From Monoplex corrugatus (taxonomy: Eukaryota; Mollusca; Gastropoda; Littorinimorpha; Ranellidae): DNA of 64,000 bases. Under the pieces are notes generated by a model that was given only the letters and a program-made list of their open reading frames with translations, searched no databases and had not been told where the DNA came from. The DNA is taken from the NCBI GenBank assembly GCA_030674185.1, contig JAPXFY010000026.1:33283667-33347666 (forward strand). Reading direction: 5' to 3'. Below are positions 20,232-31,043 of this stretch, one piece after another (positions within the stretch are counted from its first letter, which is position 1; each line of letters opens with the position of its first letter). Both the position numbers and the translations under genes were made by a program.

Positions 20232-21370
20232 GTTGGAAAGAGGCAGTTGCAGAATTCTTTGTCCGGCATAGAATTGGGGTTTTAAATTGGATTTAAAAGC
20301 AAAATGAGTAGGTGATAGACGAAAGGAGAATGGAAGTTTATTTCAGCCAGGTGGTCACAAACAGCAAACGAACGCTGGCCAACAGTTGATATTTTAAATC
20401 TAGAATCTAAAGGGAAAGATTATCTGAAGATGAGGGCAGATGTGTACGAATATCAAGGTTGTCACAAAGGTATGATGGAGCAGACTGCTGAATAGATTTG
20501 TGACACAAGATATCCAGCTTATAATCAGTTCTGTTCAAAATATGGAATCAGTGCAGAGAGTGAAGGAAAGGGCTGACATGATCAAATGTTTTCTTTCTGA
20601 AGACGAGACGAGGAGCTGAGTTTTGTATGCGTTGCAGGCAGAGGAGAGAAGAACTGGTAGTCCAGAAATGAGAGCGTTACAGTAATCAAGACGATATGAA
20701 ATAAGAGATGTCACAATCTTTGATGAAACCTCAGTTGGAAGATACGTTCGAATGTAACCGAGTCTGATCATAGTACGATTGGCAGGTCTGCGTTAGAAAC
20801 TTCTGCATAAAAAGAGTGTTACCGATGGTCACTCCAGGTTCTTGATAGAATCAGAGAGAAGGACGATGTTGTCACCTAGCTAGATGGTATTCAGTGAAAT
20901 TGAGGCAAGTTGTTTTTGGTGCCTACAAGCATGGCTTTAATTTCGTTAACATTTAATTGTAGTTTATTTTGTGTCATCCCGTTCTGCATATAACGTAGCA
21001 GCTGGATGCTTCTGAGATAAGGCACGTGATGTTTTCAGGGGTGGTGCTATTCTGAAGTTAAGAGTCATGTGTTGGCTAGGCGTGAGGTATAAAGGGTGAA
21101 TAGGATAGGCCCTAGCCCAGAACCCCAAGGAACTCCGCAAGAAAGCCTGACAGGCATCAGACTGACTTCCGTTGACGGGAACTGACTGAAAGCAATTAGA
21201 GAGATTGGGGGAGAACCAAGAAAGAGCAATACCGTCAATTCCAAACGTTTGTTTAAGACGAAAGAGAACGATGGAGTAGTCAGTGATATCAAAGGCAGCA
21301 GACACATCGAGGATTGTTAAGAGATAAATTTTACTAGCATCAGAAGGATGAAGACGTTCATTGACCATGA
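20035..21370 (-). mobile_element. LINE-B (L2/CR1-like), degenerate copy in the left arm
   Basis: Minus-strand RT remnants run from 21368 downwards: LLTILDVSAAFDITDYSIVL, then FGIDGIALSWFSPNLSN, then SLISYRLDYCNALISGLPV (about 20690). A 3' UTR with a (CA)n tract at 20161-20227 and an A/T-rich tail with GGCGCTAAATA follow. Frameshifts and stops abound. It pairs with the plus-strand copy at about 61700-63460 in the right arm, so it was present before the inverted duplication. Confidence 0.85.
20161..20228. repeat. (CA)n/(CG)n microsatellite in the LINE-B 3' UTR
   Basis: CACACA with a central CGCGCGCG block. It sits at the same place in the element as the GT tract at 63062-63356 in the mirror copy. 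Confidence 0.9.
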
Positions 21371-21379
21371 TGAGGGTGG

Positions 21380-22330
21380 GAGGGGCAGTGGGGGGGGAGT
21401 GGAAAGGGATCTATTGCTATGGACACCTGTAGATTGTACATGTCACTGTACCAAGGATTGCACTATGGACAGGCCACTCCAGCATTGCTTTAGACAACAC
21501 AGGAAGCTGCAGTAAGCTGGTCATGTGTTTCATTGCTTGACTGGCACAGACCGCGCGGGGAGTGACAGGTTGCTTCTGACTGTTACACAGATCCGTGGAT
21601 CTCCACAGACAGCTGCCACCTACATTATACTGGACATGCCCAAGTCAGTAGGATGCTGTATCACCACAGTTCACATTCTCCACTTGATGAGGGGTGCTTA
21701 TGGTGAATTCTTGACAAGTGATTCAACATTTGTGTACCAGGCAAACAAAAACAAAAATGGAGCACTTCAGTTTTCAAGCTAGACATTAGAAATATAAAAA
21801 CCTGTGTTTGGGTCTTTTTCCCTCTACCAGGGGGCGCCATGCCTTTTGCCATTCAAAGACCCTTGATATGACTGTTTCACATATGAACCGCATGTGGATT
21901 TGCGTTATCCCTGACCCTTACATTGTAAAGGGCTAACTATGGGTTAGCAATTCCACATTGACGGTTTTGTTTGAGGAAAACACAACGTGGTTGTCTATTG
22001 ACCCATGATGCTCAGCACACCTGAGTCAGTTGTCTTCACAAGGCACAGCGCATACGCACAGGCACTTCGGAAAATGTCAATGTGGGGTCTTTTACACGAC
22101 AACCAATACTTAATGTATATTTCAATTTTGACGGGTTCTTGCAGGCCTACACATGCTCTAAACGCGGCAGCTTGTATCGTCTTCACAACTTTGACAGGCA
22201 CGAAAAGAAAAAAAAGTTACAAAGAGGATCATCCCACTGAACCTCACAAAGACTGGTCATGTATCTACTGGCATCTGTCCTGCAACAGCTCGAACAGTAC
22301 CGGTTACACGAGATCAATAGAGTTCATTTG
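21380..22330. other. Duplicated non-coding sequence (mirror of 60900-61700)
   Basis: No domain recognised. The stretch is conserved with the right arm in reverse complement, including TCTACCAGGGGGCGCCATGC and GTAAAGGGCTAACTATGG. Its small open frames have mirror counterparts broken at different places, so coding function is not supported. Confidence 0.6.
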
Positions 22331-22489
22331 ATACGATTTTACGTATGGTATTTTCTAAATGTCTTTTAGACTGCAAGGATAATGGTGAACTTGGTTTTTA
22401 ACTGTTGTTTTCTTTTTAACTTAAACTTGGGAGTCGTTTTTAACGTGGTGTTAGCCCTGATATAGCTGTAGTAGTCGGCTGGGCTATAA

Positions 22490-22850
22490 GCAGTCATCAT
22501 CATCATCATCAGGTGCCCTGCCGCATGGCGTTGGCGACCATGGACTTCCAGCCATCTTTATCTCTCGTTGCTCCTAGCATCTCCCCCACCCTCCTCATCC
22601 CCAGCCACTCTGCAAGTCCGTCCAGCATTCTCTCCCTGGGTCTACCTGGCGCTCACTTTCCCTCCAGTTTTCCCGTCGTGACCAGGTGCTCCAAATCCTC
22701 CTTCCTCATAAAATGACCTATAAATGTTGCTTGTCTTTTCCTAGTCTTCCTTATGAGTGATCTACTTGGTCTGCCTCCATCAAGACTGTCTCGTTTGTTT
22801 TCTTTGCTGTCCATGGAACTCTCAACATTCTTCTGAGAAACCACATCTCG
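22490..22850 (-). mobile_element. RTE-like LINE 3'-end fragment
   Basis: On the minus strand it encodes RKTRKRQATFIGHFMRK, then EDLEHLVTTGKLEGK, and ends at the (CATCATCATC)n tail on the plus strand at 22496-22511. That is the reverse of the TGATGA tail of the longer RTE copy at 24.3-26.3 kb. It covers only the last 350 bp of the element. Confidence 0.85.
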
Positions 22851-23504
22851 GCAATATGAACCTGAATCTGAACAGAACAGGATCCACAGGATCTAAACTG
22901 AGTTTCTTTGCCTGTACCTTGTGATGTTTGATTTCAAACGTTACTTGGAGCCCACCCACCACGTCCATGCTACAAGAAGTAGACAAAGAGCAAGAAGATG
23001 CTAGAACACCAGAGGCAACTGGGGGGCTGTAGTAGTAACTGCGAAGAAGGCCTGAAGTCAGGACAGGAAACTTTTGTACAAAAACCTGACACAACAGCAA
23101 AGGCAGAGATGTAGTTTACCTAGAGCTGAGGATCTGGCTCATGGGCACCAGGGAGTGCCTACACGCTGGGGGGTCCTGAATGTCACACGTCTGGGAGCCA
23201 GACCTCTTCCAAATCCCTCTAGAGTTCAGTCTGAGTCTGTGAGGAGCTTACTTACCGTTTGTTGCCACAGGGAGGCACTACGTAGGGCTTGCTGATGGAG
23301 AGGCTATGTACTGACAGAGACAGACTTGACGCAACTCTGCTTTCCTTTTCGCATAGCTGCAAACAACAATATTAGGCAGTGATGCGGGCTGAAAGCGAGA
23401 GGTGACAATCACACAGTCACTAGCCATGATACTAGACACGTGGCATCAGTGTTTAAGACAAACGTCAGACATGATGAAACTCTCGATTGAGGCGTCTGTA
23501 CGTG
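22851..23504. other. Gene-free sequence
   Basis: No recognisable gene; short frames without domains. Confidence 0.55.
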
Positions 23505-23534
23505 TGTGTGTGTGAGTGTGTGTGCGCGCGCGCG

Positions 23535-23612
<78 letters not shown>
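23505..23612. repeat. (TG)n microsatellite
   Basis: TG/CG mixed at the start, then about 40 uninterrupted TG units. Confidence 0.95.
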
Positions 23613-23765
23613 CTCACGTTGATATTGTTACTTTGTGGGTTCCCATTGTCGACACCGTTTTTTTTTTTTTTAAAGATAAACTCGAATTTACGGCGTGTCA
23701 CTGTTTTAAAAGGAATGGTTTCGTGCGGCGTTGTGGTGGTAGTGATTGTATGGTGATGTGTAGTA

Positions 23766-23828
23766 GTTTGGTGATGGTGATGGTGATAGTGATGGTGATG
23801 GTGATGGTGATGGTGATGGTGATGGACA
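23766..23828. repeat. (GGTGAT)n hexanucleotide repeat
   Basis: About ten copies of GGTGAT. The minus-strand HHHHHH or ITITIT-type frames through it are artefacts. Confidence 0.9.
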
Positions 23829-23892
23829 TGTGCTTGTCCCATACACCTTGACAGAGACACAGACACAGGTGTATTGATACGCACACCGTACA

Positions 23893-23988
23893 CTAGGGCG
23901 TATAGAGCCTGCACACTGAGAACCCTTCCCTATTACAGCAAGAGCTGGACAATTTACATGCGTCAAGAGCATTGCCTCAAAAGCGTGT
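23893..23988 (+). mobile_element. LINE-E 3'-end fragment, inverted partner of 27204-27298
   Basis: Reverse complement of 27204-27298, sharing GAGAACCCTTCCCTATTACA and ACATGCGTCAAGAGCATTGC. It runs straight into a TG-rich stretch, as the other copy runs into a CA tract. It is probably the 3' terminus of the LINE-E element found at 27.2-28.3 kb. Confidence 0.75.
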
Positions 23989-24279
23989 GTGTGAGTATGT
24001 GTGTGTGTACACTAACATACACACCCAAAACAGGGTGAGAGAAAAACCATGGCAAAAAAAACCCAACAAAACCAAACAACAACAACAAAACAGTCATCTT
24101 CCAACACGGCTGTGCTGAAGACAAGGAAGTCTGCATCCTTCATGTCTAATTCAAGAAGTTTATTGATTAACATTATGGTCATTATCGCAAGCGTGCTTTA
24201 AACTCAGCAGCAACAAAAGCTAACAGCCGACATCAACGGGAACGATACCAGTCCATCATTATCGTCCTATACTGACAAA

Positions 24280-26335
24280 CTAAACCTTGGAGTCTTAAAG
24301 TCAGATGAAATGATACGTCAAAATTTTAATGTACATGTTCAAAACAAATTCAATGCTCTGGAAGACGTTGGTGACAGTGAGGAACAATGGACAAAGTTGA
24401 GAAGTTCTATAAATGAAGCTTGTGAAGAAATCCCTAAGGCAAATAGAAAAGCAAAAAACAGCTGGATGACTAATGAAATTTTGGGCCTGATGGAGGAAAG
24501 GAGGAAGGCAAAGAGAAACGAGGAAATATACAGGAAGATAAACAAAGAAATCAGGTATAGGTGCAATGAAGCTAAGGAAGCTTGGCTGAACACAAAATGC
24601 AAAGAGATAGAAGAACGACACAAAATGGATCCTCAGGGTATGTACAGACGAATTGAAGAAATTGTCCACAGGAAAAATACATGCACATCAACTGGTTGCT
24701 TAAAATCGAAAGATGGCACGCTTATCATGGAAAAAGACAAAATATTAGACAGATGGGGAGAGTACATTAAAGACCTTTTTGAAGATGACAGAAACGAAGA
24801 ACACATTATAAAAAAAAACTTTGAAGGACCACCCATAATGAAAGATGAAGTTAGAGCAGCACTGAAAAAGATGAAACCAGGAAAAGCCCCAGGACCAGAC
24901 AACATTACTACAGAGATGATTGAAGCCCTGGAGGAATTTGGCATAGAAAAAATAACAGTCCTCCTAAATGAAATTTATGACACTGGAAAAATCCCCAAAG
25001 ATATGTCAAAATCAATTTTCATTGCACTTCCAAAGAAGACAGGGGCTATAGAATGCGAACTCCATCGGACAATCAGTTTGATGAGTCATGTAACAAAAAT
25101 CCTGTTAAGAATAATCATGATGAGGACAAGGAATAGAATCAAAAGAGAAATAGCAGATGAACAGTGTGGATTTGTGGAGGGGAAAGGAACTATTAATGCC
25201 ATATACATCTTAAGAACTATCATAGAGAGGTCAATTGAGATGAATAAGGATTTGTATTTATGCTTTGTTGACTATACCAAGGCTTTCGATCGGGTACGAC
25301 ATGATGAATTGATCAACCAACTGGAGAGACTCAAATGTCGATGGAAAAGATATACGAATAATCAGGAATATGTACTGGGAACAAACAGCTGCAATGAGAA
25401 TAGAAAACAATATAAGCTTTTTTCAAAACATCAAAAGAGGAGTCAGACAGGGTTGTGTTTTTCACCAGATCTGTTTTCACTATATAGCGAAAACATCATG
25501 AGAAACCTAGAAGAAGACCCTGGATTAAAGGTTGGAGGGAAAATGATAAACAACATTCGGTACGCAGATGACACCGTGCTAATTGCAGAAAGTGAAAGGG
25601 ACCTACAAAACCTTGTGAATATACTAGAAACAGAAAGCAAAGGTAAGGGGTTGGAACTGAACAGCAGGAAGACTGAAGTCATGGTGATCAATAAAAAACA
25701 TGAAATCCCCTCCTGCAAAATAACAGCAAATGGCACAACCTTGACACAGATTAATAAGTTCAAATACCTGGGAATGGTCATTTCATCAGGCGGCAGATGC
25801 ACATCGGAAATAGCTGGCAGAATCGGCCAAGCCAAAACAGCATTCAAGAAGATGACAAGCATTCTTACCAACAAATGCCTATCAATTAACATCAGAAAGA
25901 AAGTCCTTGAATGTTATGTAGAACCAATACTGTTGTACGGATGCGAGGCGTGGACAGTCAGCAAGCAAAGCCAGAGCAGGATCGAGGCAGCCGAGATGTG
26001 GTTTCTCAGAAAAATGTTGAGAGTTTCATGGACAGCAAAGAAAACAAACGAGACAGTCTTGATGGAGGCAGATCACTCATAAGGAAGATTAGGAAAAGAC
26101 AAGCAACATTTATAGGCCATTTTATGAGGAAGGGGATTTGGAGCACCTAGTCACAACGGGAAAGCTGGAGGGAAAGAGAGCACCAGGTAGACCCAGGGAT
26201 AGAATGCTGGACGGACTTGCAGAGCGCCTGGGGATGAGGAGGGTGGGGGAGATGCTGGGGGCAACGAGAGATAGAGATGGTTGGAAGTCCATGGTCGCCA
26301 ACGCCATGCGGCAGGGCACCTGATGATGATGATGA
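24280..26335 (+). mobile_element. RTE-like LINE, long 5'-truncated copy
   Basis: The best copy of the RTE family in the window. The RT open frame is at 24310-26082. A frameshifted C-terminal end (26090-26323: RKIRKRQATFIGHFMRK, GKRAPGRPRDRMLDGLAE) and a (TGATGA)n tail at 26321-26337 follow. The endonuclease half is missing, since the homology begins abruptly near 24280. Related fragments lie at 14628, 22490, 39487, 41738, 42330, 43165, 51887 and 61771. Confidence 0.9.
24310..26082 (+). CDS. RTE-type reverse transcriptase, partial
   Basis: The open frame has 590 codons. Residues 1-170 are the charged linker between endonuclease and RT. RT begins around residue 175 with AALKKMKPGKAPGPDNITTE, followed by KSIFIALPKK, ADEQCGFVEGKGTINAIYIL, CFVDYTKAFDRVRHDEL (first catalytic Asp) and NNIRYADDTVLIAESERDL (catalytic DD). 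A C-terminal region with GLELNSRKTEVMV, FKYLGMVISSGGR and LLYGCEAWTVSK comes next. The protein would copy the element's RNA at a nicked chromosomal site. The palm segment QTGLCFSPDLFSLYSE departs from the usual RQGCxLSPxLFNxY form, and the preceding 30 residues look frame-scrambled, so it is probably inactive. The frame is lost at 26082, before the conserved C-terminal tail. Confidence 0.88.
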   Translation: MIRQNFNVHVQNKFNALEDVGDSEEQWTKLRSSINEACEEIPKANRKAKNSWMTNEILGLMEERRKAKRNEEIYRKINKEIRYRCNEAKEAWLNTKCKEIEERHKMDPQGMYRRIEEIVHRKNTCTSTGCLKSKDGTLIMEKDKILDRWGEYIKDLFEDDRNEEHIIKKNFEGPPIMKDEVRAALKKMKPGKAPGPDNITTEMIEALEEFGIEKITVLLNEIYDTGKIPKDMSKSIFIALPKKTGAIECELHRTISLMSHVTKILLRIIMMRTRNRIKREIADEQCGFVEGKGTINAIYILRTIIERSIEMNKDLYLCFVDYTKAFDRVRHDELINQLERLKCRWKRYTNNQEYVLGTNSCNENRKQYKLFSKHQKRSQTGLCFSPDLFSLYSENIMRNLEEDPGLKVGGKMINNIRYADDTVLIAESERDLQNLVNILETESKGKGLELNSRKTEVMVINKKHEIPSCKITANGTTLTQINKFKYLGMVISSGGRCTSEIAGRIGQAKTAFKKMTSILTNKCLSINIRKKVLECYVEPILLYGCEAWTVSKQSQSRIEAAEMWFLRKMLRVSWTAKKTNETVLMEADHS

Positions 26336-26983
26336 TGACTGACGTAGACAGTCAGTAATGGCTGTGTATCCTCAGGGATTTCTTGCACAGTAGTCATCGA
26401 AGGTGAAAGGGATGGTAAAGGTCAGCGGTGATGGTGATTTATCATTATCATCATCGTTATCATCGTCGTCATTATTACCATCATTACCTTGTTTAACGGT
26501 TGTCCCTTTCGTTCTCATGCTGGACAACAACCATCGCTATCAAGTTTCATTGAAATCCACGCACACGCTTCCAGTCAAGGCTGCTGCTTTTGTCCATTGA
26601 AGAAAAAGACACACGTTGCATTACTTATACATAAAGTGTTAAAAACACAGAATGCCGTTGATAAACAACGTGGTTGTTTTTCAATTATTGTGACTGTGAC
26701 GTTCTCCTGAATCAGCTTCGTTTGTATGAAGTTTTTGTGTGTTTGTTCACTCTCTCTCTCTCTCAGAAGGTGCCAGAGATTACTGAATGAAGTTCGAGCA
26801 TTCGTGTTTACTTTTTGGACAAAAGTGGATGCGTTCTGCATCAACTCACCAAACGGATTCTGGTCTGTATTTGTGAGGAAGTGTTTTCTGATTCTAGACA
26901 AAGACATGCCAGAATTTGTCCTTTGACAAGAAAATGTATTATTCATTTTTTCCCCGACACATCTTTCTTCTAGATTTCCCGCG
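26336..26983. other. Gene-free sequence
   Basis: No domain-bearing frame. Contains a short ATCATC block at 26440-26490 and (TC)n at 26750-26764. Confidence 0.55.
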
Positions 26984-26984
26984 T

Positions 26985-27121
26985 TCGCACACACACACGC
27001 ACACGCGCACACACGCACACGCACGCACATACATACACACACACATACACAATACACAATACACAAACACACACGCACACACACACGCACACACACACAC
27101 ACACAACACACACGCACACAC

Positions 27122-27172
<51 letters not shown>

Positions 27173-27207
27173 CACACACACACACTCACACACACTCACA
27201 CACACGC
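26985..27207. repeat. (CA)n microsatellite
   Basis: CACACA with CGCACA and TACACA interruptions, ending abruptly at the LINE-E terminus. Confidence 0.95.
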
Positions 27208-28340
27208 TTTTGAGGCAGTGCTCTTGACGCATGTAAATTGTCCAGCTCTCGCTGTAATAGGGAAGGGTTCTCAGTGTGCAGGCTCTATATGCCCTAATCT
27301 CGATGGCTGTGGTAGCTTGTTATTTTTCCACTCTCTTGGACAGCTTGGCCATCGCAGAAGCAGCTTTTCCTGTTTGCCTGTTGAGCCCTGGGTGGAGGGA
27401 CAGGTTACTGGAGACTGTCAACCCCAGGCATATGAAGTCATTTACGTCCTCCAGGGTATGATCGCCAGTGCTGATGCTAGGGTCTTTGCTGACGTTCTGG
27501 CCCATGATCTTTGTCTTCTTCAGACTGATGATAGCGCCAATCTTTTGGCAAGTATGCGCTATGGAGCTGACTAGCCTCTAGAGACCAGACTGGGTAAATT
27601 GTCAAGACGTCACCATCAGTAGAGTGTAACTCCCGGATCACGACTTGACACACTTTGGTCCTTGCTCTGTAGGGTACACGATTAAAGAGCTTTCATCGGA
27701 CCTAGTATGTATATACGTTCTGTCATCAGATGCTGTCAAGGCCTGCGACAATACGAGGTAGAAAAAGACCTCAAAGAGCGTTGGGGTGAGAATGTAGCCC
27801 TGCTTCATTCCATTTTCAATAAGGAATGGCTTTGAAGATGATCCATTACATTGCATTGACTCCCTGCACGCTGCCATGGAAAGAGAAATAAAATTCAGCA
27901 GCTTCAGTAGGCATCCAATCTTTTACAGTCGAAAGCTTTGGTCAGGTCGATGAAGACAACGTGTAAAGGCTGCCGATTCTTCTCCTGTTGGTACCTTAGT
28001 AAGAAAAGATCAGGTCGACGATGGATCTCCCTGCCCTGAAGCCACATTGGGACTCGAGATAGAAGCGATATGTTAGTGGCTGCAGCCTCTTCAGAACCAC
28101 TCAGGCAAAACCCTCGCGGACGGTGCTGAGCAGATATATACCTCTGTAATTATGGCAGTCGTTTGCGATCTCCCTTATTCATATAAAGCTTGATGACATT
28201 TCGCATGTCTTGGGAACTGATCTGTCCTCTCAGCACTGACAGAGTAACTCGTGAAGATGGCTCAGAAGCAATGGTTTCCCGCACTGAATCACATTAGCAG
28301 CGATGTCGTCTTTGTCAGGTGTCTTGCTGTGAGCAAGTGA
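27204..28340 (-). mobile_element. LINE-E, degenerate non-LTR retrotransposon
   Basis: Minus-strand fragments read GMKQGYILTPTLFEVFFYLV (about 27800, an RT palm block) and DVNDFICLGLTVSSNLSLHP (about 27430), then NRQTGKAASAMAKLSKRV. These are typical of the RT C-terminal region of RTE-related and similar LINEs. Further plus-strand sequence to 28340 reads in reverse as RT remnants with many stops (AFDCKRLDAY-like and LKRLQPLTYRFYLESQCGFR). Severely decayed. Confidence 0.7.
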
Positions 28341-28655
28341 GTCGATATACGTATTAGAATAATGATTAAGTATGTACGGTATTTGAACCCTTTCACTACC
28401 ATCAACTTAACCATCAACTTAAACACTCCTTAGCCTAAGTGGTTGATCTCATAGCATATTGCATGTTTCATATTTCCTTTCTCCATGTTACCTCAAAGTG
28501 ATGTTTTGACCAAAACAAAACAAAAATCAGACGCATAAGAACTGTTTCAGATTCATGTAAATGTGATCCTCTAAAAGTTTCAATCTGTAAAGGTTCAGTG
28601 TTCTCTGTATTTCAACAAATGAGTGAAAGTGTTGTACATGAAATGATGTCTAATC
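28341..28655. other. Gene-free A/T-rich sequence
   Basis: Nothing recognised. Confidence 0.5.
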
Positions 28656-30262
28656 ACTCTTGAAATAGAAACCGGACCAAATAATCTGAAAATAATTAGA
28701 CCTGTTTTAAATCTACCTCTCATTTCAAAACTCCTTGAGAAGGAAGTATCGTTACAACTAATGAATCATCTCGCTAACAATGGTTTATTTAAGATCTATC
28801 AGTCAGAATGTCGGAAGGATGTCAGCACACAAATTGCAATTTCGAATGTCTTAGATGGTCTTCTTACAAACGTAGATGAGAAACAAGACTGTCGTATTGC
28901 TCTGCTTAATGTCAGTACAGCATTCGATAGGCTTGATCGTTCCGTTTTACTGAAAAGACTAGAAGCTACATTTGGGATTCAGGACACTGTACTAAATGGG
29001 TTTGTGTCTTATGTCAATGAATACTCCAAATCCATCATTGTAATGTTAATCTACTCCCTCTCCTTACCCTCTTGTGTATGGTATACCACAAGGCTCTGTT
29101 CTGAAACCTGAATTGCTTACAATGTATTCACAGCCTCTTCCTGATATGATTGCACTACATGACAGTGAGTTTCATAACTGTACAGATGACACACACACAA
29201 CTGTCCAAAAGTTCTTCACCAGACGACTTCCCCTCAAAGCAGCGTTCAAATGCATTGACAATGTGTTGTCCTGGATGGACAACAGCAAACTGAAGCTAAA
29301 CACACAACAAAACAGAAGTGATGCCTGTCAGCATTACTTCTCAACGTAAACTGGTGTTCGTTAATGGGTGTGCAATTGTTGATATTACAAATATTTTATT
29401 CCAAAGCTCTGTGAAATATTTCGGAATCAAGAATAATTGAAATTTGTCTATGCAAGAACACATCAGCAATACCTGTCACAGTTCTTACCTGCATCCTAGA
29501 AGGATTGCCTCCAACAGACAGTGTCTGTCCAGAATAACATATAATCGACTTGTCTCTGCTACAGTAATATCTTGGCTAGGCTAGTTGGCTTACTAGTAAA
29601 CAAATATATCGATTGCAAAGGCTTCAGAATAGTGCAGCATGTCTAATCATGAAGAAAAGAGGGCATGGTTATGTCAGACGATTACTAGAAAAACTACACT
29701 CGTGACAAATTTAATCGTGTTGCCAATATAAAATTGTAAGCCTTGTGTATTGCCATTTTGAGACATCTTTACTACCGCACCATTCAGATCACTTCTGCAT
29801 ATATCAGACATCATGCCCCTTGCGATCCTCAAAGCGAAAGCTTCTGAAAATGCTAAAACGCAGTCTTAAATCAGCAGGTGAGTGCGTTTTCAGTTTCACC
29901 ATGCCATCTATCTGAAACTCACTGCTAGCTGATTCGAGGGATCTGCCCACTCTTTGGCATTTCAAGTCATAGTTGAAGACTTACCTATTTACTCTGGCCT
30001 TCCACTGTTGGTATCATATTTACTTATCTACTGATATACATTTCCACTTCTGACTGCCAGTAATGTGGGATCGTGTTATCATTCATGTATGTATGCGTTT
30101 CTGTCCATAATTTCCAGTATGTATTCATCCATGCACATTTATTGATGTATTTTGATGTGTGTGTATGTGTATGTGTAATACATTATGTACTGCACTCTCT
30201 GTCTTGTAAACTATATTATGCGCAACGAGTCCAAATGTGTTTGGAAAACAGCGATATACAAG
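28656..30262 (+). mobile_element. LINE-D (CR1/L2-like), degenerate
   Basis: Plus-strand RT pieces: IIRPVLNLPLISKLLEKEV (about 28700), then FKIYQSECRKDVSTQIAI, NVSTAFDRLDRSVLLKRLEA (first catalytic Asp region) and CVWYTTRLCSET with a frameshift. WMDNSKLKLNTQQ follows at 29275-29320. The 3' end at 30215-30262 reads GCGCAACGAGTCCAAATGTG then TTTGGAAAACAGCGATATAC, a common LINE tail type. The YADD box has eroded (NCTDDTHTT). The 3' tail, but not the body, is also present in the right arm at about 60540-60625. Confidence 0.75.
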
Positions 30263-30357
30263 AATCGTTTATATCATTCTTACGTACAGCCACAATCCAG
30301 CCACCTAGACAGCTGACTGAAAAAAAAAACTCAGGTGACTCAATTAAAAATACACCT

Positions 30358-30360
<3 letters not shown>

Positions 30361-30453
<93 letters not shown>

Positions 30454-30482
30454 GTGTGCGTGTGTGTCTGTGCGTGTGTGAG
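30361..30482. repeat. (TG)n microsatellite
   Basis: About 45 TG units then TGCG-rich sequence. The mirror position in the right arm (60285-60460) has a longer, interrupted CA tract. Confidence 0.95.
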
Positions 30483-30589
30483 CGCGCACGCGATTACGTA
30501 CCTACTTACTGTGTCTGATCACACATACCATACCATGTAACGCAATGGCAGGTGATCAGTACTTACAATCGGCGGGTACCATGCAATCA

Positions 30590-30770
30590 TTTGTTGTGGT
30601 CCCATCGACACAGTTGGTTACAGCGCCATGCTGATAACACACTGGTCTTGGGTTCAGACCTCATCCAGGCCACATTTTTACCGGCCAGCACATGAGGCTT
30701 TTTGCCGGCTCGAGGAGTCTACCAGATAATTGCTAGCAGATTTGGTTGGAGCGCATATAGGACTGCCCGA
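30590..30770 (+). repeat. tRNA-like SINE candidate (S4), left-arm copy
   Basis: An A-box-like stretch (GTTGGTTACAGCGCCATGC) is followed after about 15 bp by a B-box-like GGGTTCAGACCTC. The mirror copy is at 60030-60190. Only this duplicated pair is seen, so SINE status is tentative. Confidence 0.4.
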
Positions 30771-31043
30771 ATACGTTGAATCCCACTTCAACAAAACCCA
30801 AACTCCAAACTCGTGTTTATATCTGAATGGAGCGTTTTATTTTACCATGTGTTTGAAATATTGCGCTATTAAAATCTACAGGGGACGCCTGGGAGAAAAA
30901 CGAAAATAATCATTTTTCAAACCGTAGCGTTCAACCGAAAAAGATGGGCATGGAAGCAATAGCATGGTGGGCCGGGCAAATGACCGATCTAGAGTCTTTC
31001 TAGATTTCGTGCTATATTTGGATAGTGCTGTCTGTATGAGTGG

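Noticed and set aside
21525..21782. 85-codon frame conserved with the right arm
   Set aside because: The mirror copy (61324-61662) opens on different boundaries and the conservation extends equally through obviously non-coding flanks.
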